Source: Candidatus Bipolaricaulota bacterium (GTDB taxonomy: Bacteria > Bipolaricaulota > Bipolaricaulia > UBA7950 > UBA9294). Taken from it: a stretch of DNA of 64,000 nt. The translations under genes were made by a program, and so were the position numbers. The stretch covers positions 1-64,000 of the forward strand of contig JANQEA010000019.1 of the NCBI GenBank assembly GCA_028278555.1, given 5' to 3'. Below the pieces are notes generated by a model that saw only the letters and a list, made by a program, of their open reading frames with translations, searched no databases and was not told where the DNA came from. The number at the start of each line of letters is the position of its first letter. Position 1 is the first letter of the stretch. Below, piece by piece: positions 1-8,132 of this stretch.

Positions 1-90
1 TTCTGAGGGCGCCGAGGGTAACCTTCGCAAGAGGGGTGAAGTCGTAACAAGGTAGCCGTAGGAGAACCTGCGGCTGGATCACCTCCTTTC
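1..90 (+). rRNA. 16S rRNA, 3' end (partial)
   Basis: The window opens inside the last helices of a small-subunit rRNA. The universal GTCGTAACAAGGTAGCCGTA segment, helix 45 and the terminal GGATCACCTCCTTTCT anti-Shine-Dalgarno stretch are all readable. The mature 3' end is estimated near base 88-90. The anti-SD agrees with the AGGAGG-type sites before most genes here. No 23S, 5S or tRNA gene follows: the next feature is a protein gene at 289. Bases 91-288 show nothing else that I recognise. Confidence 0.97.
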
Positions 91-288
91 TAGGGAGTAT
101 GGACCGACGAGAAGTACCGCAAGTGATGTACCGCGCTATCCCTTTTCATCCCATCACCCAGTCTTCCATCCTTCAGGTGACGCGTGTTACCTCTCGACCG
201 CTGGAGTTCCTCGCGTACGAGTCCTTCCTTTCCTGCCACATCCTGTGGGGGCGGGGTAGGCTTGCGACAGTGAAGAGAGGGAGGGCGC

Positions 289-948
289 ATGTTGTCGACC
301 ACCAGCAACAAAGTGAGCTTCGCCGATCTGTGGGCCGATCTCGGGGATCTGATCGATGTCGATCGCGGTGAGACGATCTACCACCCGGGGACCCCAAGCA
401 ACTCCGTCTACATCGTGGAGAGCGGGAGGGTCAAGCTCGCCTATCTCGACGAGAGCGGGAAGAAGCTGACGCTGACGATCGTCGACGCGGGCGAGATCTT
501 CGGCGAGATGTGCCTCGTCGGCGAGAAGCACCGCCGGCACCTCGCGACCGCGATCGAGGAAACGGTCCTCCGCTGCGTCGAGAAGAAGGTCTTCATGAAG
601 CTGATCGGCGAGGACCCGGCGACCCTCCAGCAGCTGGTCCAGCACTTCGCCGCGCGGATGCGCGAGTTCGAGGAGACGCTCGAGGACCTTGCGTTCCGCG
701 ACATCCAGGCGCGCCTTTCGAGGCAGCTCCTCAAGCTTTCCGATGAGTACGGCGTGGAAACCAAGGAGGGAATCCTGATCGGACTCTCCGTGACGCACAA
801 GGAGCTTGCCGACATGATCGGCTCGGCGCGCGAGAACACCACCCTGGCGCTCAACCGCTTCGCCCGGGAGGGGATTCTCGACAAGAGCCGGTATCGGATC
901 GTCATCAAGAACGAGGCTGGCCTACGGAAGAAGTGCCACGCGACCTGA
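289..948 (+). CDS. Crp/Fnr-family transcriptional regulator
   Basis: A 219-residue protein with an N-terminal cyclic-nucleotide-binding-type beta-roll (about 15-125, with the typical GEIFGEM segment), a long dimerisation helix (about 125-150) and a C-terminal winged helix-turn-helix (about 160-210; ELADMIGSARENTT is the expected helix-turn-helix). It should bind DNA as a dimer and respond to a small ligand or redox signal. The Cys cluster that would mark an FNR iron-sulphur sensor is absent, so the effector is unknown. ATG 289 follows AGAGGGAGGG at ideal spacing. A strong hairpin terminator follows, so it is probably monocistronic. Confidence 0.93.
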   Translation: MLSTTSNKVSFADLWADLGDLIDVDRGETIYHPGTPSNSVYIVESGRVKLAYLDESGKKLTLTIVDAGEIFGEMCLVGEKHRRHLATAIEETVLRCVEKKVFMKLIGEDPATLQQLVQHFAARMREFEETLEDLAFRDIQARLSRQLLKLSDEYGVETKEGILIGLSVTHKELADMIGSARENTTLALNRFAREGILDKSRYRIVIKNEAGLRKKCHAT

Positions 949-980
949 AGAATGTAACGAGAGCCTAGGAGAGAGGCAGC

Positions 981-1004
981 GGGGGACGACATGCGTCGTC
1001 CCCC
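981..1004 (+). terminator. Rho-independent-type terminator after the Crp/Fnr gene
   Basis: A perfect 10-bp stem (GGGGGACGAC / GTCGTCCCCC) with a 4-base loop lies 32 bases after the stop and is followed by TTGCGTTT. It insulates the regulator from the next gene. Confidence 0.85.
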
Positions 1005-1231
1005 TTGCGTTTGGAGTGCGGTGAGTTCCGAAGCCAACCGTACAGACTAAGCCGTAGCATTGCTTGTCCACCGACATTCGCGCTATGATCATCACCTAAT
1101 GAAGTATCTCAGCATAGAGAATCGGCGGGGTGGCTGTGCTTGAGAAGAGCAGCCCTCGCGCTGTTGGGATTCGGAGATGGAAGCGCCCGTAGGCCGGCTG
1201 AGAGCCCACCGGGCGAAGGAAGGAGGTCAGC

Positions 1232-1720
1232 ATGGGTGTGCTAATCGGCGGTCTGTCTCTCCTTGGCGGAGCAATCCTGGTGATGTACGCGTTCACGCTG
1301 TGGAGGACGCGAACGTGGGATCCGGAAAACGCGAAGGCCGCCTTGAAGGGGTTGGCATTGCCGGCGGGATCGATCCGAGGTCTGATCGCGTTCGTGATCA
1401 TTGGCGCGTTTGTGATCTTCGCCTTCTTCGGCGACGACGCGTTGCTAACTGTGCGCACGACGGAGGAACCGGGAGAAGACGGGGAGTGGATCGCCAAGGA
1501 GAGAGTCACGGAGTTTGATCGGGATCTCTACAACACGCTGCTGGCAGCGTTCGGAACTCTCACCGGCGCGGTCACCGGCTTCTACTTCGGGAGCCGAGGA
1601 GCCCAGAAGGAAGCGGAGAAAGAGAAGGACGAGACGCGCCAGCGGCCAACGGGTGCCGGCGGTCCGGCATATCCTGGTCAGACCGGCGATCCGACTGACA
1701 CAACGATGGGCTCTCCCTAG
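1232..1720 (+). CDS. Small membrane protein, unknown function
   Basis: A 162-residue protein that I do not recognise. It has three hydrophobic segments: about 1-20 (GVLIGGLSLLGGAILVMYAF), about 49-66 and about 103-120 (the last Gly-rich, ending in YFGSRGAQ). The segments are separated by an acidic loop. A charged Lys/Glu stretch (about 122-137) and a Pro/Gly/Thr-rich tail finish the protein, presumably outside the membrane. ATG 1232 is chosen because AGGAGGT (1221-1227) sits directly upstream. It stands alone between the terminator at 1004 and a flavodoxin-like gene 236 bases on. Confidence 0.75.
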   Translation: MGVLIGGLSLLGGAILVMYAFTLWRTRTWDPENAKAALKGLALPAGSIRGLIAFVIIGAFVIFAFFGDDALLTVRTTEEPGEDGEWIAKERVTEFDRDLYNTLLAAFGTLTGAVTGFYFGSRGAQKEAEKEKDETRQRPTGAGGPAYPGQTGDPTDTTMGSP

Positions 1721-1956
1721 CTGGGGCTCCTGCGACAAGTAGCGGCGCAGCAACAGCGAATTCGGCACTGCGGATCGCAGGCGCGTTCTCTGGCGTTTGC
1801 TGCATTGCAACGTTTGTGCCGTAGCGCAAACGGAACCTCCCGAGGATCGCGTTCGGGCGCAACCTCGCGCTTTCGCCTTGCATCGTCCATTGAGTGCTTT
1901 CCGTGCTCCCGTTGGCTATGCTAGACCGAAACTGAGGGATGACTCGGAGGTGCAGG

Positions 1957-2424
1957 ATGAAGATCGGAATCGTCGTCTACACGTGGTCGGGGAATACGCT
2001 GTCCGTGGCGGAGAAACTGAAGGAGCGGCTCGACGCGAACGGGCACACGGCGGACCTCGTGCAAGTGAAGGTCGTGGGCGAGCGGCAGCAGGGTGCGCGG
2101 GACTTCGAGCTCGATACGCTCCCGGACATCGATACCTACGACGGCATCGTTTTCGGGGCAGCGGTCGAGGCATTCTCGCTATCACCGGTTCTCGGCGCGT
2201 ACCTGAAGAAGATTGGCTCGCTGGCCGGGAAGAAGGTCGGCTGTCTTGTGTCGCAGCAGTTCCCGTATCCGTGGATGGGCGGGAGCAACGCAATCCGCCA
2301 GATGCGGAAGCTCTGCAAGGCGAAGGGCGCCACCGTTGTCGGTTCGGCGGTCGTCAACTGGGCGAAGTCTCGGCGTGAGAAGACAACCAAGGCGGCGATC
2401 GAGCGGCTGGCGGGACTCTTTTGA
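1957..2424 (+). CDS. Flavodoxin-like protein
   Basis: A 155-residue flavodoxin-fold protein. The first strand and FMN phosphate-binding loop read KIGIVVYTWSGNTLSVAEKL, matching the (T/S)xTGxT-type loop with SGNT. A later YDGIVFGAAV strand and the PYPWMGG segment are placed like the other FMN-contact loops. It is likely a cytosolic FMN electron carrier or NAD(P)H:quinone oxidoreductase-like protein. Start 1957 is preferred over an in-frame ATG 18 bases upstream because CGGAGG (1945-1950) is correctly spaced for it and the protein then begins at strand 1. The GNAT gene follows after 30 bases. Confidence 0.85.
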   Translation: MKIGIVVYTWSGNTLSVAEKLKERLDANGHTADLVQVKVVGERQQGARDFELDTLPDIDTYDGIVFGAAVEAFSLSPVLGAYLKKIGSLAGKKVGCLVSQQFPYPWMGGSNAIRQMRKLCKAKGATVVGSAVVNWAKSRREKTTKAAIERLAGLF

Positions 2425-2454
2425 CGTCGTCGCCTGTCGGCGACCTCATGGGGG

Positions 2455-2925
2455 ATGACCATAGAACACGACATCCGGTACAACGACGACTTTGAGGTCG
2501 CCGACTTCGCGCAGATCGACAAGCTGTTCCGAAGTGCGGGGCTCGGCGGGCGAGACCCCGAGCGGTATCATGAGGCGTGTCGGCGTTCGTACGCGTGCAT
2601 CGTCGCATGGGACGGCGATCGAGTCGTCGGGCTTGGCAGGCTGCTCTCCGACGGCTACGTTGCCAGCGCGGTCTTCGATGTCGCGGTCCATCCCGACTAT
2701 CAGGGGCGTGGCATCGGCCGGCGGATCATGGAGCTGCTCCACGAGTCTGTGCCGAACTCGACGCATCTCCTCTTCGCTGTCCCCGGCGTCAAGGGGTTCT
2801 ACCAGAAGGTTGGGTATTACGACTGCAAGACGGGGATGATCCGGCCATCGAATCCCGAGAAGGCTGCGCAGGCGGGGTACATCGAATGGGCCGACTGTGC
2901 TGGAGCGGACGCGCAGCCCGTGTGA
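2455..2925 (+). CDS. GNAT-family N-acetyltransferase
   Basis: A 156-residue protein with the acetyl-CoA-binding motif A, VHPDYQGRGIGRRIME (R/QxxGxG/A type, about residues 81-96), preceded by strand AVFDVAV and followed by the FYQKVGYY motif B region. It should transfer an acetyl group from acetyl-CoA to an amine; the acceptor cannot be read. The start ATG follows GGGGG. It lies 30 bases after the flavodoxin-like gene and 20 before the DinB-like gene, so the three probably form one transcript. Confidence 0.88.
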   Translation: MTIEHDIRYNDDFEVADFAQIDKLFRSAGLGGRDPERYHEACRRSYACIVAWDGDRVVGLGRLLSDGYVASAVFDVAVHPDYQGRGIGRRIMELLHESVPNSTHLLFAVPGVKGFYQKVGYYDCKTGMIRPSNPEKAAQAGYIEWADCAGADAQPV

Positions 2926-2945
2926 TCCGCAAACAAGGGGAGACA

Positions 2946-3428
2946 ATGCCTGAACCGATCCCTGGCGAGGTGTTTCGCAAAGAACTTCTCGACCTACTTG
3001 GCGAAACCTTCGAGAGAACCGAAGGGATCTATCTCGATCGGAACAGATCGCTGTTCGAGACGCTGGCCGGGCTGTCCGCCGAGCAGGCATCGACGCCTGT
3101 TGCTCCAAGCGGGGCGACGATTGCCGGCCACGTGGAGCACATGGCGTTCTATCTCGAAGTGCTGACTGACTGCATCCTTCGCAAGCCGTTCGAGACGGTC
3201 GATTGGGAGGAGAGCTGGCGTGTCACCGCTGTCGACGAAGAAGCCTGGGCCACGACGAAGGAGCGGCTTCGGGAAGCGCATCGCAGGATGCTCGACGCGG
3301 TGAACGGCGTCGAGACCTGGGAAGGGGAAGACGACATCGGGGCGTCGTTGGCGATCCTGGCCCACTCTGCCGTCCATCTCGGGGCAATCCAGCAAGCGCT
3401 GCATGCGATCGCTCTCTCAGCAGCCTGA
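2946..3428 (+). CDS. DinB-like four-helix protein
   Basis: A 160-residue helical protein of the DinB/YfiT-like superfamily. Conserved His positions fit the metal-binding triad: HVEHMAFYLE in the first half and HSAVHLGAIQQA near the C-terminus. Members are metal-dependent thiol transferases or uncharacterised; the substrate is unknown. ATG 2946 follows AAGGGGAGA. A longer upstream reading frame exists but would run through the GNAT gene. Confidence 0.8.
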   Translation: MPEPIPGEVFRKELLDLLGETFERTEGIYLDRNRSLFETLAGLSAEQASTPVAPSGATIAGHVEHMAFYLEVLTDCILRKPFETVDWEESWRVTAVDEEAWATTKERLREAHRRMLDAVNGVETWEGEDDIGASLAILAHSAVHLGAIQQALHAIALSAA

Positions 3429-3585
3429 TTGTCTGAACCTCGTTGAATCGACCGGCAACTCCGAGTGAGACAAGTCGGGGTTTCCCGCCATCCAGGAGAA
3501 GCAAACCGCAAATGCGTTTGCCGAATGCCGAGCGCGTCGATAGCATGCCTGTTAGGTCTACACATAGGCGCATCCAGGAGGGGTG

Positions 3586-4221
3586 ATGAGCGGACTCGGC
3601 CCGGAGCAACTCCAAGAGCTGGCTCGACAGTCTCGAGCGAGCAGGGAGTCCGAGCGGAACACTCCGTTGCTTGGCGGCTACTTCGAGGCCATGACCGACA
3701 TGCACTTCCGAACCCTGGACGACGGAAGAAGGGTCTTCTATCCACAGGGAGTCTTCGGGCGGCGTGGGTACATCGTGGAGTCGGGTCGGTTGGAGAAGCG
3801 ACTGCGAAGACGGGCGTGGACCGACTCCATTGCGACGATCCTGAGCGCGGCGTTTCTTGGGAGCGCCTACGGCGCGTTCTTTCGCAACTACGGGCTCACG
3901 GGGCTTGTGCTTCTCATCGCCACCGGAGCTGTCGCCAGCTGGCTGGCCGCGAAGCTGGCGTATTGGCCGCTGATACGGCAACTGGAGCGCTCCCACATTG
4001 CGAACTCGCCGATTGCGTGTTGGAGGAGACTGGGGCAGCTGGCCCATCCGGCATGGCTGATCTTCGGTGTGTCTCTCTTGGCTGCTCTGTCGGCGCTGGG
4101 GTTCTTCCTCTATGCTCATGAGGGGTTGACCATCGGGATCGTGATGGGGTTGTATCTCATCCCATTCACCATTCCCTACGGGATCGCGCTCCGGAGTTGG
4201 TGGAGACATCGCGCGGCTTGA
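3586..4221 (+). CDS. Multi-pass membrane protein, unknown function
   Basis: A 211-residue protein with a soluble N-terminal half of about 80 residues (containing YFEAMTDMHFRTLDDGRRVFYPQG) followed by four hydrophobic segments (about 83-100, 104-124, 152-172 and 180-200). I do not recognise a family. ATG 3586 is preferred over the GTG three bases upstream because AGGAGG (3576-3581) is only one base from the GTG. The gene stands alone, 78 bases before the NYN gene. Confidence 0.75.
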   Translation: MSGLGPEQLQELARQSRASRESERNTPLLGGYFEAMTDMHFRTLDDGRRVFYPQGVFGRRGYIVESGRLEKRLRRRAWTDSIATILSAAFLGSAYGAFFRNYGLTGLVLLIATGAVASWLAAKLAYWPLIRQLERSHIANSPIACWRRLGQLAHPAWLIFGVSLLAALSALGFFLYAHEGLTIGIVMGLYLIPFTIPYGIALRSWWRHRAA

Positions 4222-4299
4222 TCCGGTTGCGCGGATTGGGTGAACGCGCTACCGTGATGTGTCGCGGTCAGCGGGTGTGCCGCAGCAAGAAGGGGGATT

Positions 4300-5157
4300 A
4301 TGCCAACCAAGCGGTCGAACGGATCAGCTCCGCCGGGGCATACGGCGGAGACGGTCAACATGGCGCTCTTCTGCGACTTCGAGAACATCGCGCTCGGCGT
4401 CAAGGAGGCGGAGTACCCGAAGTTCGACGTCGGTCGGGTGCTCGAACGTCTGCTGCTCAAGGGGAACATCGTCGTCAAGAAGGCCTATTGCGACTGGGCG
4501 CGTTACAAAGACTTCAAGAAGCCGATGCACGAAGCATCCTTCGAGCTGATCGAGATTCCGCACGTCCGCCAGTCGGGGAAGAACTCGGCCGACATCCGGA
4601 TGGTCGTCGATGCGCTCGATCTCTGCTACACGAAGGAGCACGTCGACACGTTCGTGATCATCAGCGGAGACTCCGACTTCTCGCCGCTCGTCAGCAAACT
4701 CCGCGAGAACAACAAGACGGTGATCGGCGTCGGGGTGAAGAGCTCGACGTCGGACCTGCTGATCGCCAACTGCGACGAATTCCTTTTCTACGATGACCTG
4801 GTCCGTCGGAAGAAGCCGAAACCGAAGCCAGCGAAAACGGCGGCGAAGAAGTCTTCTGGGAAGAAGACCGGCTCGCCCGCGGCGCCTTCGATCGACGACA
4901 AGAAGCAGGAAGCCTGGGAGCTCGTTGTCGAAACGTACGAAGCGCTCGTCGGGGAACGCGGCGAAGGGGAAAACATCTGGGGGTCGATGATCAAGCAGAC
5001 CCTCAAGCGTCGAAAGCCCGGGTTCAGCGAGTCGTACTACGGTTTTCGCTCGTTCGGTCAGCTGCTCGAGGAGGCGGGGAAGCAGGGGATCCTCATCCTC
5101 GAGAAGGACGAGCGATCGGGGGGGTTCATCATCAAGAGCGCCGTGGCTGCGTGGTGA
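4300..5157 (+). CDS. NYN (PIN-like) nuclease domain with C-terminal LOTUS/OST-HTH domain
   Basis: A 285-residue protein. The N-terminal NYN domain has the acidic metal site complete: D26 (CDFEN), D98 (SADIRM), D124 and D126 (SGDSDF). A Lys/Pro/Ala-rich linker (about 170-195) joins it to a C-terminal OST-HTH/LOTUS-type winged helix (about 205-280, with SMIKQTLKRRKPGFSESYYG). This architecture is widespread in bacteria and is thought to act on RNA. The start is fixed by AAGGGGG before ATG 4300. It appears monocistronic. Confidence 0.9.
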   Translation: MPTKRSNGSAPPGHTAETVNMALFCDFENIALGVKEAEYPKFDVGRVLERLLLKGNIVVKKAYCDWARYKDFKKPMHEASFELIEIPHVRQSGKNSADIRMVVDALDLCYTKEHVDTFVIISGDSDFSPLVSKLRENNKTVIGVGVKSSTSDLLIANCDEFLFYDDLVRRKKPKPKPAKTAAKKSSGKKTGSPAAPSIDDKKQEAWELVVETYEALVGERGEGENIWGSMIKQTLKRRKPGFSESYYGFRSFGQLLEEAGKQGILILEKDERSGGFIIKSAVAAW

Positions 5158-5195
5158 TCTTCGACTAACCCCGGCGTGCCGAAACGCAGTGTTGG

Positions 5196-5203
5196 GTATA
5201 CTC
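5196..5203 (+). promoter_or_regulatory. Putative -10 promoter element (GTATACTC)
   Basis: GTATACTC lies upstream of the gene at 5371 and is also present upstream of genes at 54148, 55492 and 56351. TATACT (5197-5202) is a plausible -10 hexamer; no convincing -35 is visible here. Confidence 0.4.
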
Positions 5204-5370
5204 ACAGCGCGCGTTCTATCCGAGTCGAGCGCGAACCGTCAACGAGAACCAATCTGGGAGATCACACGCCGGCGTCGATTCACCGAGCTGTCATGCTCGA
5301 TTCGTCGCGGGCACCTTGGCCATGAGCCGGACCTTGTCGCTGCGCGGTCGATGAAGAGAGAGGAGACCCG

Positions 5371-5706
5371 ATGGAGCGGAGGAAGGCACGGATCACCGTG
5401 CTGAAGCGGATGGACAACCGCCGGATTCAGGAACAGGAGAGAATCGGAGGAGCGTCCGGCCCCTGCGATGCCTTCGAGGTGGGAGCATCGTATGTTGCGG
5501 GATGGGAGATTCCCGAGGGCTTCTGCAGCTTCGCCTGGGCTGACATCTACAACGATGTTGGGATGATTCAGTGTGGAGGCAGCCCGGGCTACATCGGTCC
5601 CGCCCATACGATGATCAGTTGTTGCCGTGACGCGCTCTGTCCGGTTGTCTTCAAGATCGAGCGCTTGGGCGAACCGTGCGACGCCCAAGGGGAGATCCAT
5701 GGCTAA
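5371..5706 (+). CDS. TIGR04076-like small protein (copy 1, divergent)
   Basis: A 111-residue protein of the uncharacterised TIGR04076-like family. It keeps the family landmarks: a KxxITVL first strand, GFCSFAWADIY in the middle and a C-terminal CC....CPVVFKIER. It differs from the next two copies in its first half and has an extra Cys (ALCPVV). Function is unknown; the invariant Cys and Trp residues suggest a metal or redox role, which is inference. ATG 5371 follows GAGAGAGGA. Its end overlaps the next paralogue by 8 bases, so the two are cotranscribed. Confidence 0.8.
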   Translation: MERRKARITVLKRMDNRRIQEQERIGGASGPCDAFEVGASYVAGWEIPEGFCSFAWADIYNDVGMIQCGGSPGYIGPAHTMISCCRDALCPVVFKIERLGEPCDAQGEIHG

Positions 5707-6049
5707 GCTGAAGATTACGATTCTGGAAAGGACGTTCAATCCGGAGATCGCAGAGACCTACGGATCTGCCGGCTTCAAACAAGGGCGCGGATTCGGACCT
5801 TGTCCCAACTTCGAGGATGGCCAGGAGTTTGTGCTCGATGGTCTCAGCAAGCCGGAGCGATTCTGCAACTGGGCGTGGGCGGACATTCATGGAGCTGTTC
5901 GCACCGTCGCGTTCGGTGGAGAGCACGCGTATCTGAAGACGCGCGGCGCTGCTCTCGTGTGTTGCACGGACGGCATGAAGCCGGTCATCTTCAAGCTGGA
6001 GAGAGTCGAATCTTCGGCAGGCCCCGGGCGTGACATTCCTGAAGACTAG
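5699..6049 (+). CDS. TIGR04076-like small protein (copy 2)
   Basis: A 116-residue paralogue of the preceding gene with the better family match: LKITILER at the start, CPNFEDGQEFVLD, FCNWAWADIH and CCTDGMKPVIFKLER. ATG 5699 is chosen because it starts the conserved first strand and follows AAGGGGA; an upstream frame is a shadow of copy 1. A third copy lies at 17761-18093. The next gene starts 18 bases downstream. Confidence 0.85.
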   Translation: MAKLKITILERTFNPEIAETYGSAGFKQGRGFGPCPNFEDGQEFVLDGLSKPERFCNWAWADIHGAVRTVAFGGEHAYLKTRGAALVCCTDGMKPVIFKLERVESSAGPGRDIPED

Positions 6050-6066
6050 CGGGAGAGCGGAGGAGC

Positions 6067-6858
6067 ATGAGCATCCGATCGTATCAAGCGTTCGATCTCA
6101 CATCGGCCGTCTCGGTGACTGTGGCGGATTTCGTGGTTCGTCTAGGCGACGTGATCGAACGGTTTGTGAGCTACGCGTCGAGTCAGGGACTTGCGTCTCG
6201 AGACGATGTGCGTGAGGGGCTCCGAGACCAGATGGAGAAGCTGGCCCCGGGGCACCAGATCGAGGAAGGAGACGAGGCGGCGGCTTTCGTGGAAGCTGTT
6301 CTGGACGTGGACCCGAAATCGCCGGAAGCACGTGAGCCTGTGGCGATCCTGAAGACGAAGCTGACTGCACTGCAGTACTTCTATCGCTATGCGGAGGCGC
6401 AGGTGCTCGTGGGTGTGTTGGGACGCGAGAAGGGAATCGCAGCAGCGAAAGACCACTTGGATTGGGTGATCGAGCAGCGTCCGCTGAATCCATCGGGCCC
6501 CGAGACGATCGCCGAAATGCGCGAACGCGACATTCCCTGGAACCTGGATGACAAGGGTCAGGATGCGATCTCGGCCCTTGTTTCTGAACACCAGTGCATG
6601 AAGAAAGTCACGGCGTGCCGAACGTACGCGGTCCTGAAGCATTTGCCGGATTCGGAGGTCGCCGAAGCGGTCGCGTGCTACCCGGACCACGCCTCGATCC
6701 AGCGCTCGAACCCTCACTTCGTCCTCACACGGACACAGACGCTCATCGGCGGTGCTGCCTACTGTGATACGTGCTTCCACGACGAGCGGTACGCTGCCGA
6801 CTTCGTCCACCCGGGAATCGACGTCTTCGATGGGCTCGGATTCGTTGAAGAGGGGTAG
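6067..6858 (+). CDS. L-2-amino-thiazoline-4-carboxylic acid hydrolase-like protein
   Basis: A 263-residue protein. The second half resembles the ATC hydrolase family: a Cys/His-containing stretch (SEHQCMKKVTACR), then CYPDHASIQRSNPHFVLTRTQTL and the terminal CDTCFHDE. Characterised members hydrolyse 2-aminothiazoline-4-carboxylate on the route to cysteine, but most relatives are uncharacterised and the substrate here is not proven. It sits 17 bases after the TIGR04076-like pair and is probably the third gene of that operon. ATG 6067 follows GCGGAGGAGC. Confidence 0.7.
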   Translation: MSIRSYQAFDLTSAVSVTVADFVVRLGDVIERFVSYASSQGLASRDDVREGLRDQMEKLAPGHQIEEGDEAAAFVEAVLDVDPKSPEAREPVAILKTKLTALQYFYRYAEAQVLVGVLGREKGIAAAKDHLDWVIEQRPLNPSGPETIAEMRERDIPWNLDDKGQDAISALVSEHQCMKKVTACRTYAVLKHLPDSEVAEAVACYPDHASIQRSNPHFVLTRTQTLIGGAAYCDTCFHDERYAADFVHPGIDVFDGLGFVEEG

Positions 6859-6887
6859 ATCGCTCTCGGCACCGCGAGAAGCCTTGC

Positions 6888-7289
6888 TCACGCCGGCGCC
6901 GATTCCACCTCGTAGTGAGCCATCTCGGGGGTCATCGCTTCGATCACGAAGTCGACGAACAGCTCGGGCGCGTCGAGGTAGAACTCGCTTGGCGAATAGG
7001 CGTTGATGAAGCTCTCGATCCTTTTGGAGGAAAGCCACTGCTGCAAACGCTCCAGATCTTGTTCCGGCGTGGGAGTCGTGAAGGCGATCTGAGAGAATCG
7101 TTTATCATCTTGTGCGAACGTTCTCGGTGTGGCGATGAACTGAACGTCGACCGAGGCATGGGGTTGCCGCAGCCAGACCGAACGATCGGTCCGACGAAGA
7201 ACCCGAAAGCCGAGTTGCTCCACGAACAGACCGATGACGTCGTCGAAGCCGGCCCTCGAGACGCGCATCGCGCAGTGATCGAGCTTCAT
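6888..7289 (-). CDS. VOC/glyoxalase-fold protein
   Basis: A 133-residue single-domain protein with the babbab pattern of the vicinal-oxygen-chelate fold (MKLDHCAMRV start, FVEQLGFRVLRRTD, later EFYLDAPELFVDFVIEAM). Metal ligands and substrate cannot be assigned safely. It starts with an ATGA overlap on the stop of the ferredoxin-type gene upstream (start 7289), so the two are translationally coupled and may work together. Confidence 0.78.
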   Translation of the reverse strand: MKLDHCAMRVSRAGFDDVIGLFVEQLGFRVLRRTDRSVWLRQPHASVDVQFIATPRTFAQDDKRFSQIAFTTPTPEQDLERLQQWLSSKRIESFINAYSPSEFYLDAPELFVDFVIEAMTPEMAHYEVESAPA

Positions 7290-7933
7290 CCATGGACCTC
7301 CGCCGACGCCCTTGGGGCAAACGAGATCGCGCCGGACGGACAGGTGCTGACGCAGAGGCCGCAGCCGAAACACTTCGCCCGCGAGAAGCTTGCCGTGCCC
7401 GGGGCGTTCGGCAGCGAGAACGCATCGAACGGACATCGCTCGACGCAGGTTCCGCAGCCGATGCATTTCGCCTCGTCGTAGTCCGCCACGAAAGCCGATT
7501 CGGTGATCGCATCGTGGTAGTCGAAGCGCTGTAGCGCGGTGAGCGGCCAACAGCAGCAAGTGCAGCATGAACAGGCGAATCCGATGCTCGCGTCTCCCCG
7601 GCGATAGGCCATGTGAACGAGGCCGAGTCGATACGTGTCCTCGAGCAGCTCAAGTGCCTCTTCGAGGGAAACTTCCCGCCACTGCCGATCCGTGATCCGC
7701 TCCCTTGCCTCCGAGTCGAGTGCCAGGCAGACCTCGATGGGGTTGTCGCAGTTTCGCTCGGACTCGCGACAGGCGCATGCGCCGACCGCGATGGCCTCGG
7801 CAGACGCAAGGAGTTCCTTCATCTCCGGCTGGGCGAGGACTACCTGCTGTGCGTCGACGGTGACATGGACCGGAATCGTTACGCCGGTCAGGTTGTTCGT
7901 CGCCTTGCGGACATCGTCCTGGGTGTACGCCAT
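7286..7933 (-). CDS. Cys-rich 4Fe-4S dicluster (ferredoxin-like) protein
   Basis: A 215-residue protein. Its C-terminal third carries two classic [4Fe-4S] motifs, CIGCGTCVERCP and CFGCGLCVSTCP. The central part has further Cys clusters (GACACRESERNC and CSCCTCCCW), so additional metal centres are possible. No membrane segment is seen, so it is probably a soluble electron carrier or the electron-transfer module of an enzyme. Start 7933 follows CCAAGGAGGAGGC; an upstream extension in frame has no ribosome site. The VOC-fold gene is coupled at its 3' end. Confidence 0.88.
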   Translation of the reverse strand: MAYTQDDVRKATNNLTGVTIPVHVTVDAQQVVLAQPEMKELLASAEAIAVGACACRESERNCDNPIEVCLALDSEARERITDRQWREVSLEEALELLEDTYRLGLVHMAYRRGDASIGFACSCCTCCCWPLTALQRFDYHDAITESAFVADYDEAKCIGCGTCVERCPFDAFSLPNAPGTASFSRAKCFGCGLCVSTCPSGAISFAPRASAEVHG

Positions 7934-8132
7934 GCCTCCTCCTTGGGTCATGCGGATTCTCACCCGAAGTAAGGCTCGATCGCAACGACTGCGGGCTTCA
8001 GCTTCTGGAGGATCGGTGTTTCGCTTTTCTTTGCGTGACGCCAAAGATACTCTAGGAGAAAGTGCGGCTGTGGAGCCAGCCGCTGGGGCGACGGCATCGA
8101 CCGGATGCTGAAGGGTGTCAGAAGGAGGAGAG

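Noticed and set aside
90..288. tRNA or 23S rRNA start after the 16S gene
   Set aside because: No cloverleaf or conserved 23S 5' sequence could be recognised before the next gene.
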